From positions 124,001-188,000 of the forward strand of contig NC_010168.1 in assembly GCF_000018885.1 (NCBI RefSeq): a DNA stretch of 64,000 bases, written 5' to 3'. Of this stretch, positions 37,435-45,537 are shown piece by piece. The notes under the pieces were generated by a model. That model did no database searches, was not told the origin of the DNA, and worked only from the letters and a program-made list of their open reading frames with translations. The position numbers were made by a program, and so were the translations under genes. Source of the stretch: Renibacterium salmoninarum ATCC 33209. Its GTDB lineage: Bacteria > Actinomycetota > Actinomycetes > Actinomycetales > Micrococcaceae. Numbering within the stretch: the stretch's first letter is position 1; every line of letters starts with the position of its first letter.

Positions 37435-38325
37435 TCAGACGATGAGCCTGTCGGCGGCTGCCGTGCTCTGGTAGTGATTGTAGTAGTGGTTTTCTAGCTC
37501 TACTGGTGGGATGTCTCCGCAGTACTGGTAGAGCCTTCGGTGGTTGTACCAATCGGCCCATTCAGCGGTGCCGATTTCGACTTCTTCTAGAGTCCGCCAG
37601 GGCTTGCCGGGTTTGATCAGCTCGGTCTTATAAAGCCCGTTGATGGTTTCCGCCAAGGCGTTGTCGTAACTATCACCCACAGAACCGATCGAGGGGCGGA
37701 TACCGGCCTGGGCCAGGCGTTCGGTGAAGGCCAAGGAGGCGTATTGAGCCCCGGCATCGTGATGATGAATCACCCCGGAAATCTCAGCCCCGGCCCGTTC
37801 ACGACTCCAGATTGCCTGATTAACTGCGTTGAGCACTAGCACGGTGTTCATAGAAGCACTCGCTGACCAGCCCAGGATCCTCCGAGAGTAAGCATCGATC
37901 ACGAAGGCAACATAGACCCACCCGGACCAGGTCGAAACATAGGTGAAATCATCTACCCATAGCCGATCCGGTGCCGTTGGTGTGAAATCACGGCGGACCA
38001 AGTCCTTCGCTCGGGCCGCCTTCGAGTCTTTGATCGTGGTGCGTTTGACCTTGCCACGGACCACACCCTGTATGCCAAGTAACCCCATGAGCCGTTCTAC
38101 CGTGCACCTGGCCACCGGCACACCTTCACGGTTCATCGCCAACCAGACTTTCCTGGTGCCGTAAACCCCATAATTAGCGGCATACACCTTCTGGATCACG
38201 GGCTTGAGCACCTCATCACGTTGTTCTCGGTGAGATCGTGTTTTATCCACCCATTCGTAGTACGTGGACGGGGTGGTCTTCACCCCGTCCCAGTAAGCAC
38301 CTGGCAGATCGACTCGACACCCCAC
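37435..38325 (-). CDS. IS3-family transposase OrfB (DDE integrase domain)
   Basis: 296 residues are readable from GTG 38325. The HTH_21 region KTTPSTYYEWVDKTRSH is followed by an rve integrase domain. Catalytic residues: Asp in LWVDDFTYV, Asp in IHHHDAGAQY, and Glu in YDNALAETINGLYKTE. The frame is the same as OrfA, separated by a TAA, but sequence matching the OrfB N-terminus (IVKYIKDHAGHRENNGLRW) is in another frame between them. That could reflect programmed frameshifting, normal for IS3, or decay of this copy; which of the two is not decided here. Confidence 0.85.
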   Translation of the reverse strand: MGCRVDLPGAYWDGVKTTPSTYYEWVDKTRSHREQRDEVLKPVIQKVYAANYGVYGTRKVWLAMNREGVPVARCTVERLMGLLGIQGVVRGKVKRTTIKDSKAARAKDLVRRDFTPTAPDRLWVDDFTYVSTWSGWVYVAFVIDAYSRRILGWSASASMNTVLVLNAVNQAIWSRERAGAEISGVIHHHDAGAQYASLAFTERLAQAGIRPSIGSVGDSYDNALAETINGLYKTELIKPGKPWRTLEEVEIGTAEWADWYNHRRLYQYCGDIPPVELENHYYNHYQSTAAADRLIV

Positions 38326-38334
38326 CGCAATCCA

Positions 38335-38700
38335 TTATTCTCGCGGTGACCGGCATGGTCCTTGATGTATTTCACGATCAGTGTTGTGGCGGTCGAGTTC
38401 GACCGCGAAAAAAGCTGAAGCACTCCGAAGGATCGCGTTCGCCCGTTTCAGCTCAGCGTTCTCACGCCGTAACCGTTTCAGCTCGGCCGATTCCGTGCTC
38501 GTTGTTCCAGTTCTAGTACCAACATCGATCTCGGCTTGCCGGACCCATTTACGCACCGTTTCCGGCACACCCACACCCAAAAGCTGGGCAACTTTTTGCA
38601 TCGCCGCCCACTCCGAAGATGCACCCTCCATCTCCGCCACCATGCGCACCGTATGATCCTTCAACTCCTGCGGATACCGTGTCGTAGTTTTCCCTGCCAT
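38335..38700 (-). CDS. IS3-family transposase OrfA (helix-turn-helix)
   Basis: 121 residues: MAGKTTTRYPQELKDHTVRM, then the helix-turn-helix (MQKVAQLLGVGVPETVRKWV) and a leucine-zipper-like stretch (ELKRLRRENAELKRANAILR), as in OrfA proteins that bind the IS ends. A GCTTTTTTC run near the end is a plausible slippery site. The last residues after AFFAVELD are not typical of OrfA and may be read only when no frameshift occurs. Confidence 0.85.
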   Translation of the reverse strand: MAGKTTTRYPQELKDHTVRMVAEMEGASSEWAAMQKVAQLLGVGVPETVRKWVRQAEIDVGTRTGTTSTESAELKRLRRENAELKRANAILRSASAFFAVELDRHNTDREIHQGPCRSPRE

Positions 38701-38750
38701 GTCCTGATCCTCTCAAACAAGAAAGTCTCCGGACACGCCGGGGCGATTCA

Positions 38751-39005
38751 TTGTGCCGCAGTCTTGGCCGCAAGCCCACTGGATTGAGTCGCGTTATAGA
38801 CGTTGACCGAACCGCTCTCGATGGTCGCTGGTTTTATTTTGTCGGTAGGGCAATCGACGGCAGCCGTTGCGCTGACTGGTATCAACTTACTCAGACCAAA
38901 GCCGATGCCGGCAGCGAGCAGCCCGCCAACAAGTACCGCCGATGCCAAGAAGATCAAAAATTTTCCGGTGCCCCCTGACTGCTCGTCATAGTCGCTTGCC
39001 CGCAT
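38751..39005 (-). pseudogene. LytR_C-domain membrane protein, truncated by the IS
   Basis: The first 84 residues remain: a short cytoplasmic start (MRASDYDEQSGGTG), one membrane segment (FLIFLASAVLVGGLLAAGIGF) and the beginning of a LytR_C domain (SVNVYNATQSSGLA). The frame then enters the insertion element and stops within a few codons. Architecture matches the intact protein at 7364-8176. Its start overlaps the end of the upstream carboxypeptidase gene by 52 bases, suggesting they were one operon. Confidence 0.8.
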
Positions 39006-39928
39006 GGTTCGGCACCGCCATTTGGTGCAGTTTTGATTTCTTCGTTGAAAGGGCTGATTGAGCCAAGCATCTGCCCGGCGGCGGCGATCGCATCTTTAGC
39101 ACTGTTACCGTCGCCCTGGACCGCGCCGACAAAAATGACATCGAGGCCCTCAACCACAGCGCGTGCAACGAAGAGGAAGACGCCGCCAGCCTGCGGAGTG
39201 GTCCCGGTTTTCAAGCCGATAAGACCGTGTTGGCCCAGTAGATTATTGGTGTTGACCAACTTGCCCATGGTTCCGCCGTCGACTGCGGCAAGACCAAGAA
39301 TGTCTGCAATGACCGGGTTTCGCATCGCTGCGGCGGCTAGGACGGCGAGGTCGGTGGCGGTGCTTTGCGTGGACGGATCGTATCCGCTCGCATCGATGCC
39401 GATGGTGGTTTTGGTCAGTCCCAGCTCACGAATGAAATCTTGTGCCGATTGTCGGTAGTCCTCTAACGATCCGAAAGACCAACGGGCAAGTGAGTCAGCT
39501 AAGTTATTAGCGGAAGGTAGCAGCATTGCTTCCAGAATCTGATGCTGGCTAATCTCCATGCCCTCGTAGACCGGCACTACCGTGCCGTTTGCCTCACGAT
39601 AAGCTTCGTAACTTTTGACGTCTATACGTCCCAGCTTGATCGTGGGCCCGTCATCGCCAATTTTGAGTGGATTTTCCTTCAGCACGGTGAGGGCCGTGAT
39701 GATCTTTGCCGTGCTGGCGGTCGGGGCCGGTTGCTGGGCAGGCTGGTTAGTCAGCGGGGTTTTACCGTCAACCAACATGATGCTCGCGGGCGATTGTGGC
39801 CAATTGACGCTATAGCCCGCCACCGGATCACTAGTGACCGTTGGGCCTATGGTGGCGGTGGCACAAGCAGTGACGAGCAGGATAATTGAGGTGGCGGCTA
39901 AGAGTAGTTTCGCCCAGAATCTGAACAT
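38954..39928 (-). CDS. D-alanyl-D-alanine carboxypeptidase (S11-type penicillin-binding protein)
   Basis: 324 residues. The signal sequence LLLAATSIILLVTACATA contains a lipobox-like VTAC, so it may be lipidated. The three active-site motifs of S11 peptidases are present: STAK (PTASTAKIITAL), SAN (LLPSANNLADSL) and KTG (IGLKTGTTPQAG). It should trim the terminal D-Ala of peptidoglycan stem peptides at the outer face of the membrane. It overlaps the truncated LytR_C gene. Length is short for the family and no C-terminal amphipathic anchor is seen. Confidence 0.9.
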   Translation of the reverse strand: MFRFWAKLLLAATSIILLVTACATATIGPTVTSDPVAGYSVNWPQSPASIMLVDGKTPLTNQPAQQPAPTASTAKIITALTVLKENPLKIGDDGPTIKLGRIDVKSYEAYREANGTVVPVYEGMEISQHQILEAMLLPSANNLADSLARWSFGSLEDYRQSAQDFIRELGLTKTTIGIDASGYDPSTQSTATDLAVLAAAAMRNPVIADILGLAAVDGGTMGKLVNTNNLLGQHGLIGLKTGTTPQAGGVFLFVARAVVEGLDVIFVGAVQGDGNSAKDAIAAAGQMLGSISPFNEEIKTAPNGGAEPCGQATMTSSQGAPENF

Positions 39929-39984
39929 GCATCCAGGCTATGAAGCCGATGTCCTGGTTTAGCTGCGGCTATGTCACCGTCGTG

Positions 39985-41484
39985 CTACAGCTGTGAATCT
40001 GTTCTGCTGCGAACCGGCAGCTCGACGATGAAAACGGTAGCACCCGGCGTGCTTTGCACCGTGATATTGCCGCCCAACAGCGCACAGTTTTCCGCGACTA
40101 GCGCGAGGCCCAAGCCAGTGCCGTCCGCGCTGCGCGAGGAATCAGCCTTGAAGAACCGATCGAAGATATGCAGCTGATCTTCGGCGGGAATTCCAGGGCC
40201 GGCGTCCTGCACCTCGAGCTGAAAAATATCGTTAACAATCCGGGCATCAACCACCACCGGCGCTGAACCATGCTTTAGCGCGTTAGCCACCAAATTGCCC
40301 ACGATCACATCCCAACGCCTCGGATCTGTCATGATCTGCAGCGGTTCGGTGGCTTTGAGCGTGACGGTCTCCGGCCAGTGGCGTGCGGCGGTTAGGTCCA
40401 AGAACCGCGCGGTCGCATCGAAGGGCGCTACTTGAACTGAGGCATGCCCGGCATCGAAGCGTGAAATTTCCAAAAGATCATCAGTTAATTTGGCCAATCG
40501 CCGGGCTGAGGAGCTGGTCAGTCTGGCGGCTTCACGGGCATCTGCCCTGGAAGCTGCCGGATTCTCTAGCACCTCGGCAGAGGCCACCATGGCCGCGAGT
40601 GGGGTGCGTAACTCGTGTGAGACATCGGCAACGAAGCGGCGTGCCCTGGATTCGGACTCAGTGAGCTCAGACATCGTCGTGCAGTTGTGCCGAGGTCGTA
40701 TTGAAGCTCTCGATCAAGCCACCCAGTTCGCTAATGCCCTTGGACGTTAGCGGTGCGGCTTCGCCGGTGCTGCCAAGATCCTGAACCGCGAGCCGCAACG
40801 ACTTTACTGGTCGAACTAGCTGGCGGGCCAGAATCACGCCAACAGCGGCAGCGCCGATGCCGACGACGACGGTCAGCCAGATGGCTGAGCTGGTCAGCGA
40901 GTCCAGTTGAGCCTGTTGGCTGTAGAGCGAGGAAGAAGAGAATGAGGACAACGTCAATAACTGCGCCGTCGACGTTGCCAGAGTGGAGTTCAGCTGGCAA
41001 TAAATCTGGCTGCGTAATTCGAATTGACTTGGTCTGCGCGATGATGAAATTCGGGACGCCAGCTTCCTGGGTTCGAATATATATATTGTGGGCCGAACTG
41101 TTGTTTGTCTTTGTCAATGGTGTTCAGGAAATCCGCCGGAATATTGGCAGGACCGGCGTAATCAGTGCTGTCTCCGGTGCTGGCGATGCGCAATGTCAGC
41201 CCTGGACTGCTCTGCAGCCCGCCCAGCAGTAAACCTGCTATTTCGCGGCCGGTGGCGGGGCCAGAGGGGGCAAAGAACGTGCCTATATCGAGTTGTGCTG
41301 GGAGTTTCTCAAAATTGGTCTTGAAGTTGGCGAAGAGGCGGTCTTGTTCAGCCCGAAGAATGTTGTCGCGAGATGACCAAAACAACACAGCGCCAGTTGC
41401 CGCCGCAGAGATCATCGCGATGAGGGCAAACCCGGCCGCCAACCTGACACCGAGGGTGCCAAGCAGCCTGCGGAACTTCATCAT
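39985..41484 (-). pseudogene. sensor histidine kinase with two or more frameshifts
   Basis: The N-terminal piece (from 41484, MMKFRRLLGTLGVRLAAGFA) has the first membrane segment and sensor domain. The middle piece (SLYSQQAQLDSLTSS then IWLTVVVGIGAAAVGVILAR) has the second membrane segment and HAMP domain in another frame. The C-terminal piece (from about 40674) carries ADVSHELRTPLAAMV with the phosphorylated His, the N box NLVANALKHG, and DAGPGIP and GTGLGLALV. The last junction lacks two bases in GATGTC(TC)TGAG. Near the ATATATATAT run at 41080 and near 40930 the likely frame also changes, so three lesions are probable. Overlaps the response regulator gene by 4 bases. Confidence 0.87.
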
Positions 41485-42176
41485 TTTTGCTGATCGAATC
41501 GATACCCAAAGCCGCGCACGGTCACCACGATCTGCGGGTTCGACGGATCATCTTCGTTTTTGCTGCGCAACCGCTGAATCGAAGCGTCAACCATCCGCGA
41601 GTCAAGAAGGTATTCCGCACCCCAGACCGAGCGTAGTAACTGTTCCCGGCTACGGACCTGGCCAGGGTGTTGTAACAACTCCAGCAACAGCCTAATTTCA
41701 GTCGGTGATAGTGGCAGTGGCGCATTATTTTTACTGACCGACAAGGCGCTACGGTCGATGCGCAACGCACCATTGATCACGACGTCGGCCTTGTCTGCTG
41801 CTTCGCCCTCAAAGTTGTTGCGGCGCAACACGGCGAGAATTCGGGCATCCAAAATGGCTGGATCCACTGGTTTGACCACATAGTCGTCGGCACCAGCCTC
41901 TAGCCCCACCACGATGTCCGCATCGTCGCTGCGGGCAGTCATCATAATGATCGGCACCAGGCTCGTTTGTCGGATTGCTCGGCAAACGCTGAAACCGTCG
42001 AGGTCCGGCAACATCAAATCGAGCACGATCAGTTCAGGTGGATTTTGACTCCGCGCGGCGATGACTCCTTCAGCACCCAAAAAACAGCCTTCAACCTGGG
42101 GCCCACGTTGCGACAATGCCAACTTGAATGCGGCATTGATATTCGGGTCGTCCTCGACGATCAGGATCTTTGCCAT
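41481..42176 (-). CDS. OmpR-family response regulator
   Basis: About 231 residues from ATG 42176 (MAKILIVEDDPNINAAF); a longer frame begins at 42227. The receiver domain has the acidic pair EDD, the phosphoacceptor Asp in LIVLDLMLPDLDG, Thr in MMTARSD and Lys in VVKPVD. The C-terminal winged helix is LSPTEIRLLLELLQHPGQV to TVRGFGYRF. It is followed by the histidine kinase gene with a 4-base overlap. As the kinase gene is broken, its activation must depend on another kinase or small phosphodonors, if it is still used. Confidence 0.92.
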   Translation of the reverse strand: MAKILIVEDDPNINAAFKLALSQRGPQVEGCFLGAEGVIAARSQNPPELIVLDLMLPDLDGFSVCRAIRQTSLVPIIMMTARSDDADIVVGLEAGADDYVVKPVDPAILDARILAVLRRNNFEGEAADKADVVINGALRIDRSALSVSKNNAPLPLSPTEIRLLLELLQHPGQVRSREQLLRSVWGAEYLLDSRMVDASIQRLRSKNEDDPSNPQIVVTVRGFGYRFDQQK

Positions 42177-42229
42177 CGTGCTCCCTCCGAGCGCGCTGCC
42201 CCGATGGCGCAACCCTTTGGCTCCCAAGG

Positions 42230-42529
42230 CTAATGCAGCCTCATGCGGCTCTCCAAGTGCGATTCCTGTTTCAGCCGGAAGTCAGTAGCTAATATTCCAC
42301 TGAAAATGTGGAAAGTGAAGCCGAACCAACCGAGGAAAAGCGAAGCCAGCAATAGCAGTGTCGAGCCGAGAATTGCCGGCCAGCCCCGGAGCTTTCTGCG
42401 AAGCAAATTCCAGAGTGCTGGGAGTGTGCCTAAAGCGCCAAGCAGGGTCAATACTTGCACCACGCGCGTAACGGCGGGAAAGTTGGCGGCGATGGGAAAG
42501 AATACGTTCCAGGCCAGCGCCGAAATCAA
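42230..42529 (-). CDS. small membrane protein or remnant of a larger one
   Basis: About 99 residues with three hydrophobic stretches (AWNVFFPIAANF, VVQVLTLLGALGTLPALW, ILGSTLLLLASLFLGWFGF). The sequence resembles the C-terminal membrane region of some actinobacterial beta-lactamase-like serine hydrolases, and the frame extends upstream as LEYQAVSWLACL without a start, so it may be the tail of a deleted gene. No catalytic region is present nearby. It lies between the response regulator and the divergent MarR gene. Confidence 0.4.
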   Translation of the reverse strand: MISALAWNVFFPIAANFPAVTRVVQVLTLLGALGTLPALWNLLRRKLRGWPAILGSTLLLLASLFLGWFGFTFHIFSGILATDFRLKQESHLESRMRLH

Positions 42530-42651
42530 GCAAGCCAGCCAACTTACCGCCTGATACTCCAGTGGATAAGCCAGACAAATTGATTAGTTATCCAAAGCAT
42601 ATGTTTTAAGATATAGTTGCTTGAAGCAAACAATAATTCGAAAGAAGAGCC

Positions 42652-43143
42652 ATGTCGGTAGGACCAGATGTAGCCCAACTACTCGTCAGCCGGATTACAG
42701 ATTTTCAGCGCTCAACCAAATGCCTTGTCTCGGCTAAATCGAGCTCCCTTGATCCGGGTGTCGCTTTACTGGGAGTGCTCCGGATCATTGATGGCTTTGG
42801 CGAAGCTCGCGCCTCAGATGTGGCTGCACATTTAGGTGTAGGGCCGTCAGCGCTCAGCCGGCATATTGCCGACCTGCACGAAATCGGCTTTATCCAACGG
42901 CGAGCTGACCCATTGGACGGCAGAGCGCAGCTGGTCGCCCTCTCGGAAAAAGGCCGAAAAGAACTAGACGCAGCGCATCATCGGCAGGCCGAGATCGTGG
43001 CAAAGGCGTTAGCCGGCTGGGATGAACAACGCGCCAGTGAAGCGATTGAGCTCCTAGCAGACCTATCCAGCACTTTTATTGAAGCTTCCCGGGCAAAGGC
43101 GACCGGAAAAATCCACACTGAACCCCACAGAGGAACCAACTAA
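42652..43143 (+). CDS. MarR-family regulator of the adjacent exporter
   Basis: 163 residues. The winged helix is ARASDVAAHLGVGPSALSRH, with recognition helix and wing IQRRADPLDGRAQLVALSEKG (the conserved D-x-R). AAGAAGAGCC precedes ATG 42652. Its stop overlaps the ATG of the DHA2 exporter (TAATG), so translation is coupled and the regulator probably controls its own operon in response to an exported compound. The upstream A/T-rich region near 42580-42640 is the likely promoter and operator area, but no clear dyad stands out. Confidence 0.9.
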   Translation: MSVGPDVAQLLVSRITDFQRSTKCLVSAKSSSLDPGVALLGVLRIIDGFGEARASDVAAHLGVGPSALSRHIADLHEIGFIQRRADPLDGRAQLVALSEKGRKELDAAHHRQAEIVAKALAGWDEQRASEAIELLADLSSTFIEASRAKATGKIHTEPHRGTN

Positions 43144-45086
43144 TGGCCAGCCATTCGGCCCAAACTTCCTTACCGGTAGCAGACACAGCGCCTATGTCGC
43201 ACCGACAAATAATGGAAGCCCTCACCGGGCTGTTGGCGGCATTCTTTACCGCGATTTTGAGCAGCACCATTGTGGCCAATGCCTTGCCCACCATCATGTC
43301 CGACCTCAAAGGCACCCAAACAGACTTCGCCTGGGTGGTTACTGCGGCGTTGCTCGCTAATGCCGCGACGACGCCTATTTGGGGCAAGCTTTCTGATCTT
43401 TTCAACAAGAAGCTTCTCGTCCAGCTAAGCATTGTGATCTTTGTTACCGGCTCGGTCGTGGCAGGGCTTAGCCAAAGCATTCCGATGTTGCTCACCGCAA
43501 GAGTTATCCAAGGCGTGGCGCTCGGTGGTCTCACCGCATTGGCACAGGCAATTATTGGCACCATGATCGCGCCGCGTGAGCGTGGACGGTATTCCGGCTA
43601 CATGGGCGCGGTCATGGCCGTTGGCACCGCGGGCGGGCCGCTTTTGGGCGGCGTCATTGTGGATAGCCCCTTGGGCTGGCGCTGGACGTTCTATATCTGT
43701 GTACCGCTTGCCGTCATCGCCCTGGTTTTGCTGCAAAAAACCCTCAAGATCGTGCACGTGCGAAAGGCCGCGAAGATCGACTGGGCTGGTTCAATTTTGT
43801 TGACCGCAGGCGTATCTTTGATTCTTATTTGGATCTCTTTTGCTGGAAAAGCTGGCTACTACGACTGGATCTCATGGCAGAGCGCCTTGATGGCTGGTGG
43901 CGGGTTGCTGCTCTTGGTCGTCATGCTGTTCGTGGAGTCTAAAGTGAGTGAGCCAATCATTCCGCTCAAGATCATTTCGCAGCGCACCACCGCTCTGGCC
44001 ATCTTGGCTTCGGTTGCCGTCGGCGTCGCACTTTTCGGATCTTCAACTTTCCTTGGTCAGTATTTCCAGATCTCCCGTGGCGCGACGCCAACCGAGGCTG
44101 GGCTGCTCATGTTGCCGCTAATCGCAGGAAACCTAATTGGCTCGGTACTTTCGGGTCAGCTCATTAGTCGATTTGGCAAGTGGACGCGCTTTTTGGTCGC
44201 CGGTGCAATCTTGCTGATCGGTGGCTTGGGCTTTGCCGGACGCATCGACCACACCACGAATCTGACCCTAGTTGGCTTGTTTATCTTCATCATGGGACTG
44301 GGCCTTGGCTTGATGTTGCAGAACCTGGTGTTCGCGGTACAGAACACGGTTCGAGTCGAAGACATCGGCTCGGCAAGTTCCTCAGTTGCCTTCTTCCGGT
44401 CCTTTGGCGGTGCGATTGGCGTCTCGGTGCTTGGTGCAGTGTTGGCAAACCGAGTTACCTCGCTGTCTTCGGATGGCCTGACTAAATTGGGTGTTCCGTC
44501 CTCCGCCCAGCAGTCCGGTGGCAGCCTCGACTTGGCGGATATGCCAGCGCCGATTCGAGATGTGATCTGGGCAGCTTACGGTGATGCGACCTCACTCATT
44601 TTCACGATTTCGGCGATTATCGCCGTCGTAGCGCTTATTGCGGTGTTGTTCATCAAGGAACGTGCGCTGCGTACCACCGTTGAGCTCAAGGAACCGGTTG
44701 CTGATGCACCGTTAGTTCAGCAGAGCGAGCCCGAGCTTGACCTTGATCAAGAGTTTGCTGAGGTCCTCAGCGCAACAGGCTCGATTCCAAAGGTGGGACC
44801 AACACGTTTTGCGGAAGCTACGCAACCCGGAAAACGAGTGCTACTCATCGAGGAACCAGTGGCGCAAAAGCTCGCTGACACTCAGCAGCAACTGCAGCTC
44901 AGCACTGCTATGTCTGAGGTGCATCGGATATCGGCAGAACAACAGGCCTTGCAATCACAGCAGGCGCAAACTGCTCGAGGGCTTATTGAATTGGAACGGC
45001 AGCTAGCTGCCGAACGGCGAATTCAGCAAGCGGCAGCACATTATCTGGCTAGCCGGGCAGGCCGGGAGGACGGCCAGCTAGGCTGA
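43143..45086 (+). CDS. DHA2-family (EmrB/QacA-type) drug exporter with long C-terminal tail
   Basis: 647 residues. Fourteen membrane segments fit the first 510 residues, with the DHA2 motifs TIVANALPTI, GKLSDLFNKK (motif A), LLTARVIQGVALGG (motif B) and MAVGTAGGPLLGGVI (motif C). After the last segment (AIIAVVALIAVLFIKE) comes a cytoplasmic tail of about 140 residues that is acidic at first and ends in a Gln/Glu/Ala-rich likely coiled coil (ADTQQQLQLSTAMSEVHRIS onward). Exporters of this class remove antibiotics or dyes with proton exchange. The tail is unusual. Confidence 0.9.
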   Translation: MASHSAQTSLPVADTAPMSHRQIMEALTGLLAAFFTAILSSTIVANALPTIMSDLKGTQTDFAWVVTAALLANAATTPIWGKLSDLFNKKLLVQLSIVIFVTGSVVAGLSQSIPMLLTARVIQGVALGGLTALAQAIIGTMIAPRERGRYSGYMGAVMAVGTAGGPLLGGVIVDSPLGWRWTFYICVPLAVIALVLLQKTLKIVHVRKAAKIDWAGSILLTAGVSLILIWISFAGKAGYYDWISWQSALMAGGGLLLLVVMLFVESKVSEPIIPLKIISQRTTALAILASVAVGVALFGSSTFLGQYFQISRGATPTEAGLLMLPLIAGNLIGSVLSGQLISRFGKWTRFLVAGAILLIGGLGFAGRIDHTTNLTLVGLFIFIMGLGLGLMLQNLVFAVQNTVRVEDIGSASSSVAFFRSFGGAIGVSVLGAVLANRVTSLSSDGLTKLGVPSSAQQSGGSLDLADMPAPIRDVIWAAYGDATSLIFTISAIIAVVALIAVLFIKERALRTTVELKEPVADAPLVQQSEPELDLDQEFAEVLSATGSIPKVGPTRFAEATQPGKRVLLIEEPVAQKLADTQQQLQLSTAMSEVHRISAEQQALQSQQAQTARGLIELERQLAAERRIQQAAAHYLASRAGREDGQLG

Positions 45087-45091
45087 GTTCC

Positions 45092-45537
45092 ATGGCTGAC
45101 CGATACTTCATATCCCGTACCCGTCTTATCCCGGCGATGCCGGAGCAAGTCTTCGACTTACTTGCCCACCCCGCGATGCACGAAGTTATCGCGGCTCCGA
45201 CACCGTCAAAGGAGTGCAACCTAACGGTCCGGAACAGCTCAGCGCCGGAGCCAGTTTCGGCATGGATATGAAAATGAAGGCTTCCTACAAGATCATGAAT
45301 CACGTGGTTGAGTTTGAAGAAGGTCGTCGGATCGCTTGGCGGCATTTTTATGGTCACATTTGGCGCTACATTTTGGAGCCGGCCCAGGGCGGAACTCTCG
45401 TGACTGAACAGTGGGATGCGCGTAATATGCGCGGAAAACTGGGTTTGCGATTGACTGGGTTTACTCGCAGACACCCAGGAAATATTGAGCGCACCTTGCT
45501 ACAAATGGCTGAGTATTTTGGTCAGGAAACCGCGTGA
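45092..45537 (+). pseudogene. SRPBCC-family protein, 1-bp deletion
   Basis: ATG 45092 begins MADRYFISRTRLIPAMPEQVFDLL, the typical polyketide-cyclase/dehydrase start. At about 45191 the sequence ATCGCGGCTCC lacks the A needed for ATCGACGGCTCC, and the protein continues in the next frame as GSDTVKGVQPNGPEQLSAGA to YFGQETA. Together about 148 residues. The end overlaps the next gene (GTGA). Downstream restart would remove the first strand and helix of the fold. Confidence 0.85.

Larger units (their letters stand above)
37405..38750 (-). mobile_element. IS3-family insertion sequence, about 1346 bp
   Basis: Terminal inverted repeats start TGAATCGCTCCGGTGTGTCC (left) and TGAATCGCCCCGGCGTGTCC (right, read inward), with further similarity for about 10 bases. 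Inside are an OrfA (HTH) and an OrfB (DDE integrase) on the minus strand. The bases beside the two ends (AAGCA at the left, TTGTG at the right) do not form a 3-4 bp target duplication, and the interrupted genes on the two sides are different. Renibacterium is known for an abundant IS3-type element, IS994; identity with it is not checked. Confidence 0.92.

Noticed and set aside
37435..38700. Claim that the IS copy is certainly inactive because OrfB is split in frames
   Set aside because: IS3 elements use programmed frameshifting, and without a reference copy I cannot tell decay from normal recoding.
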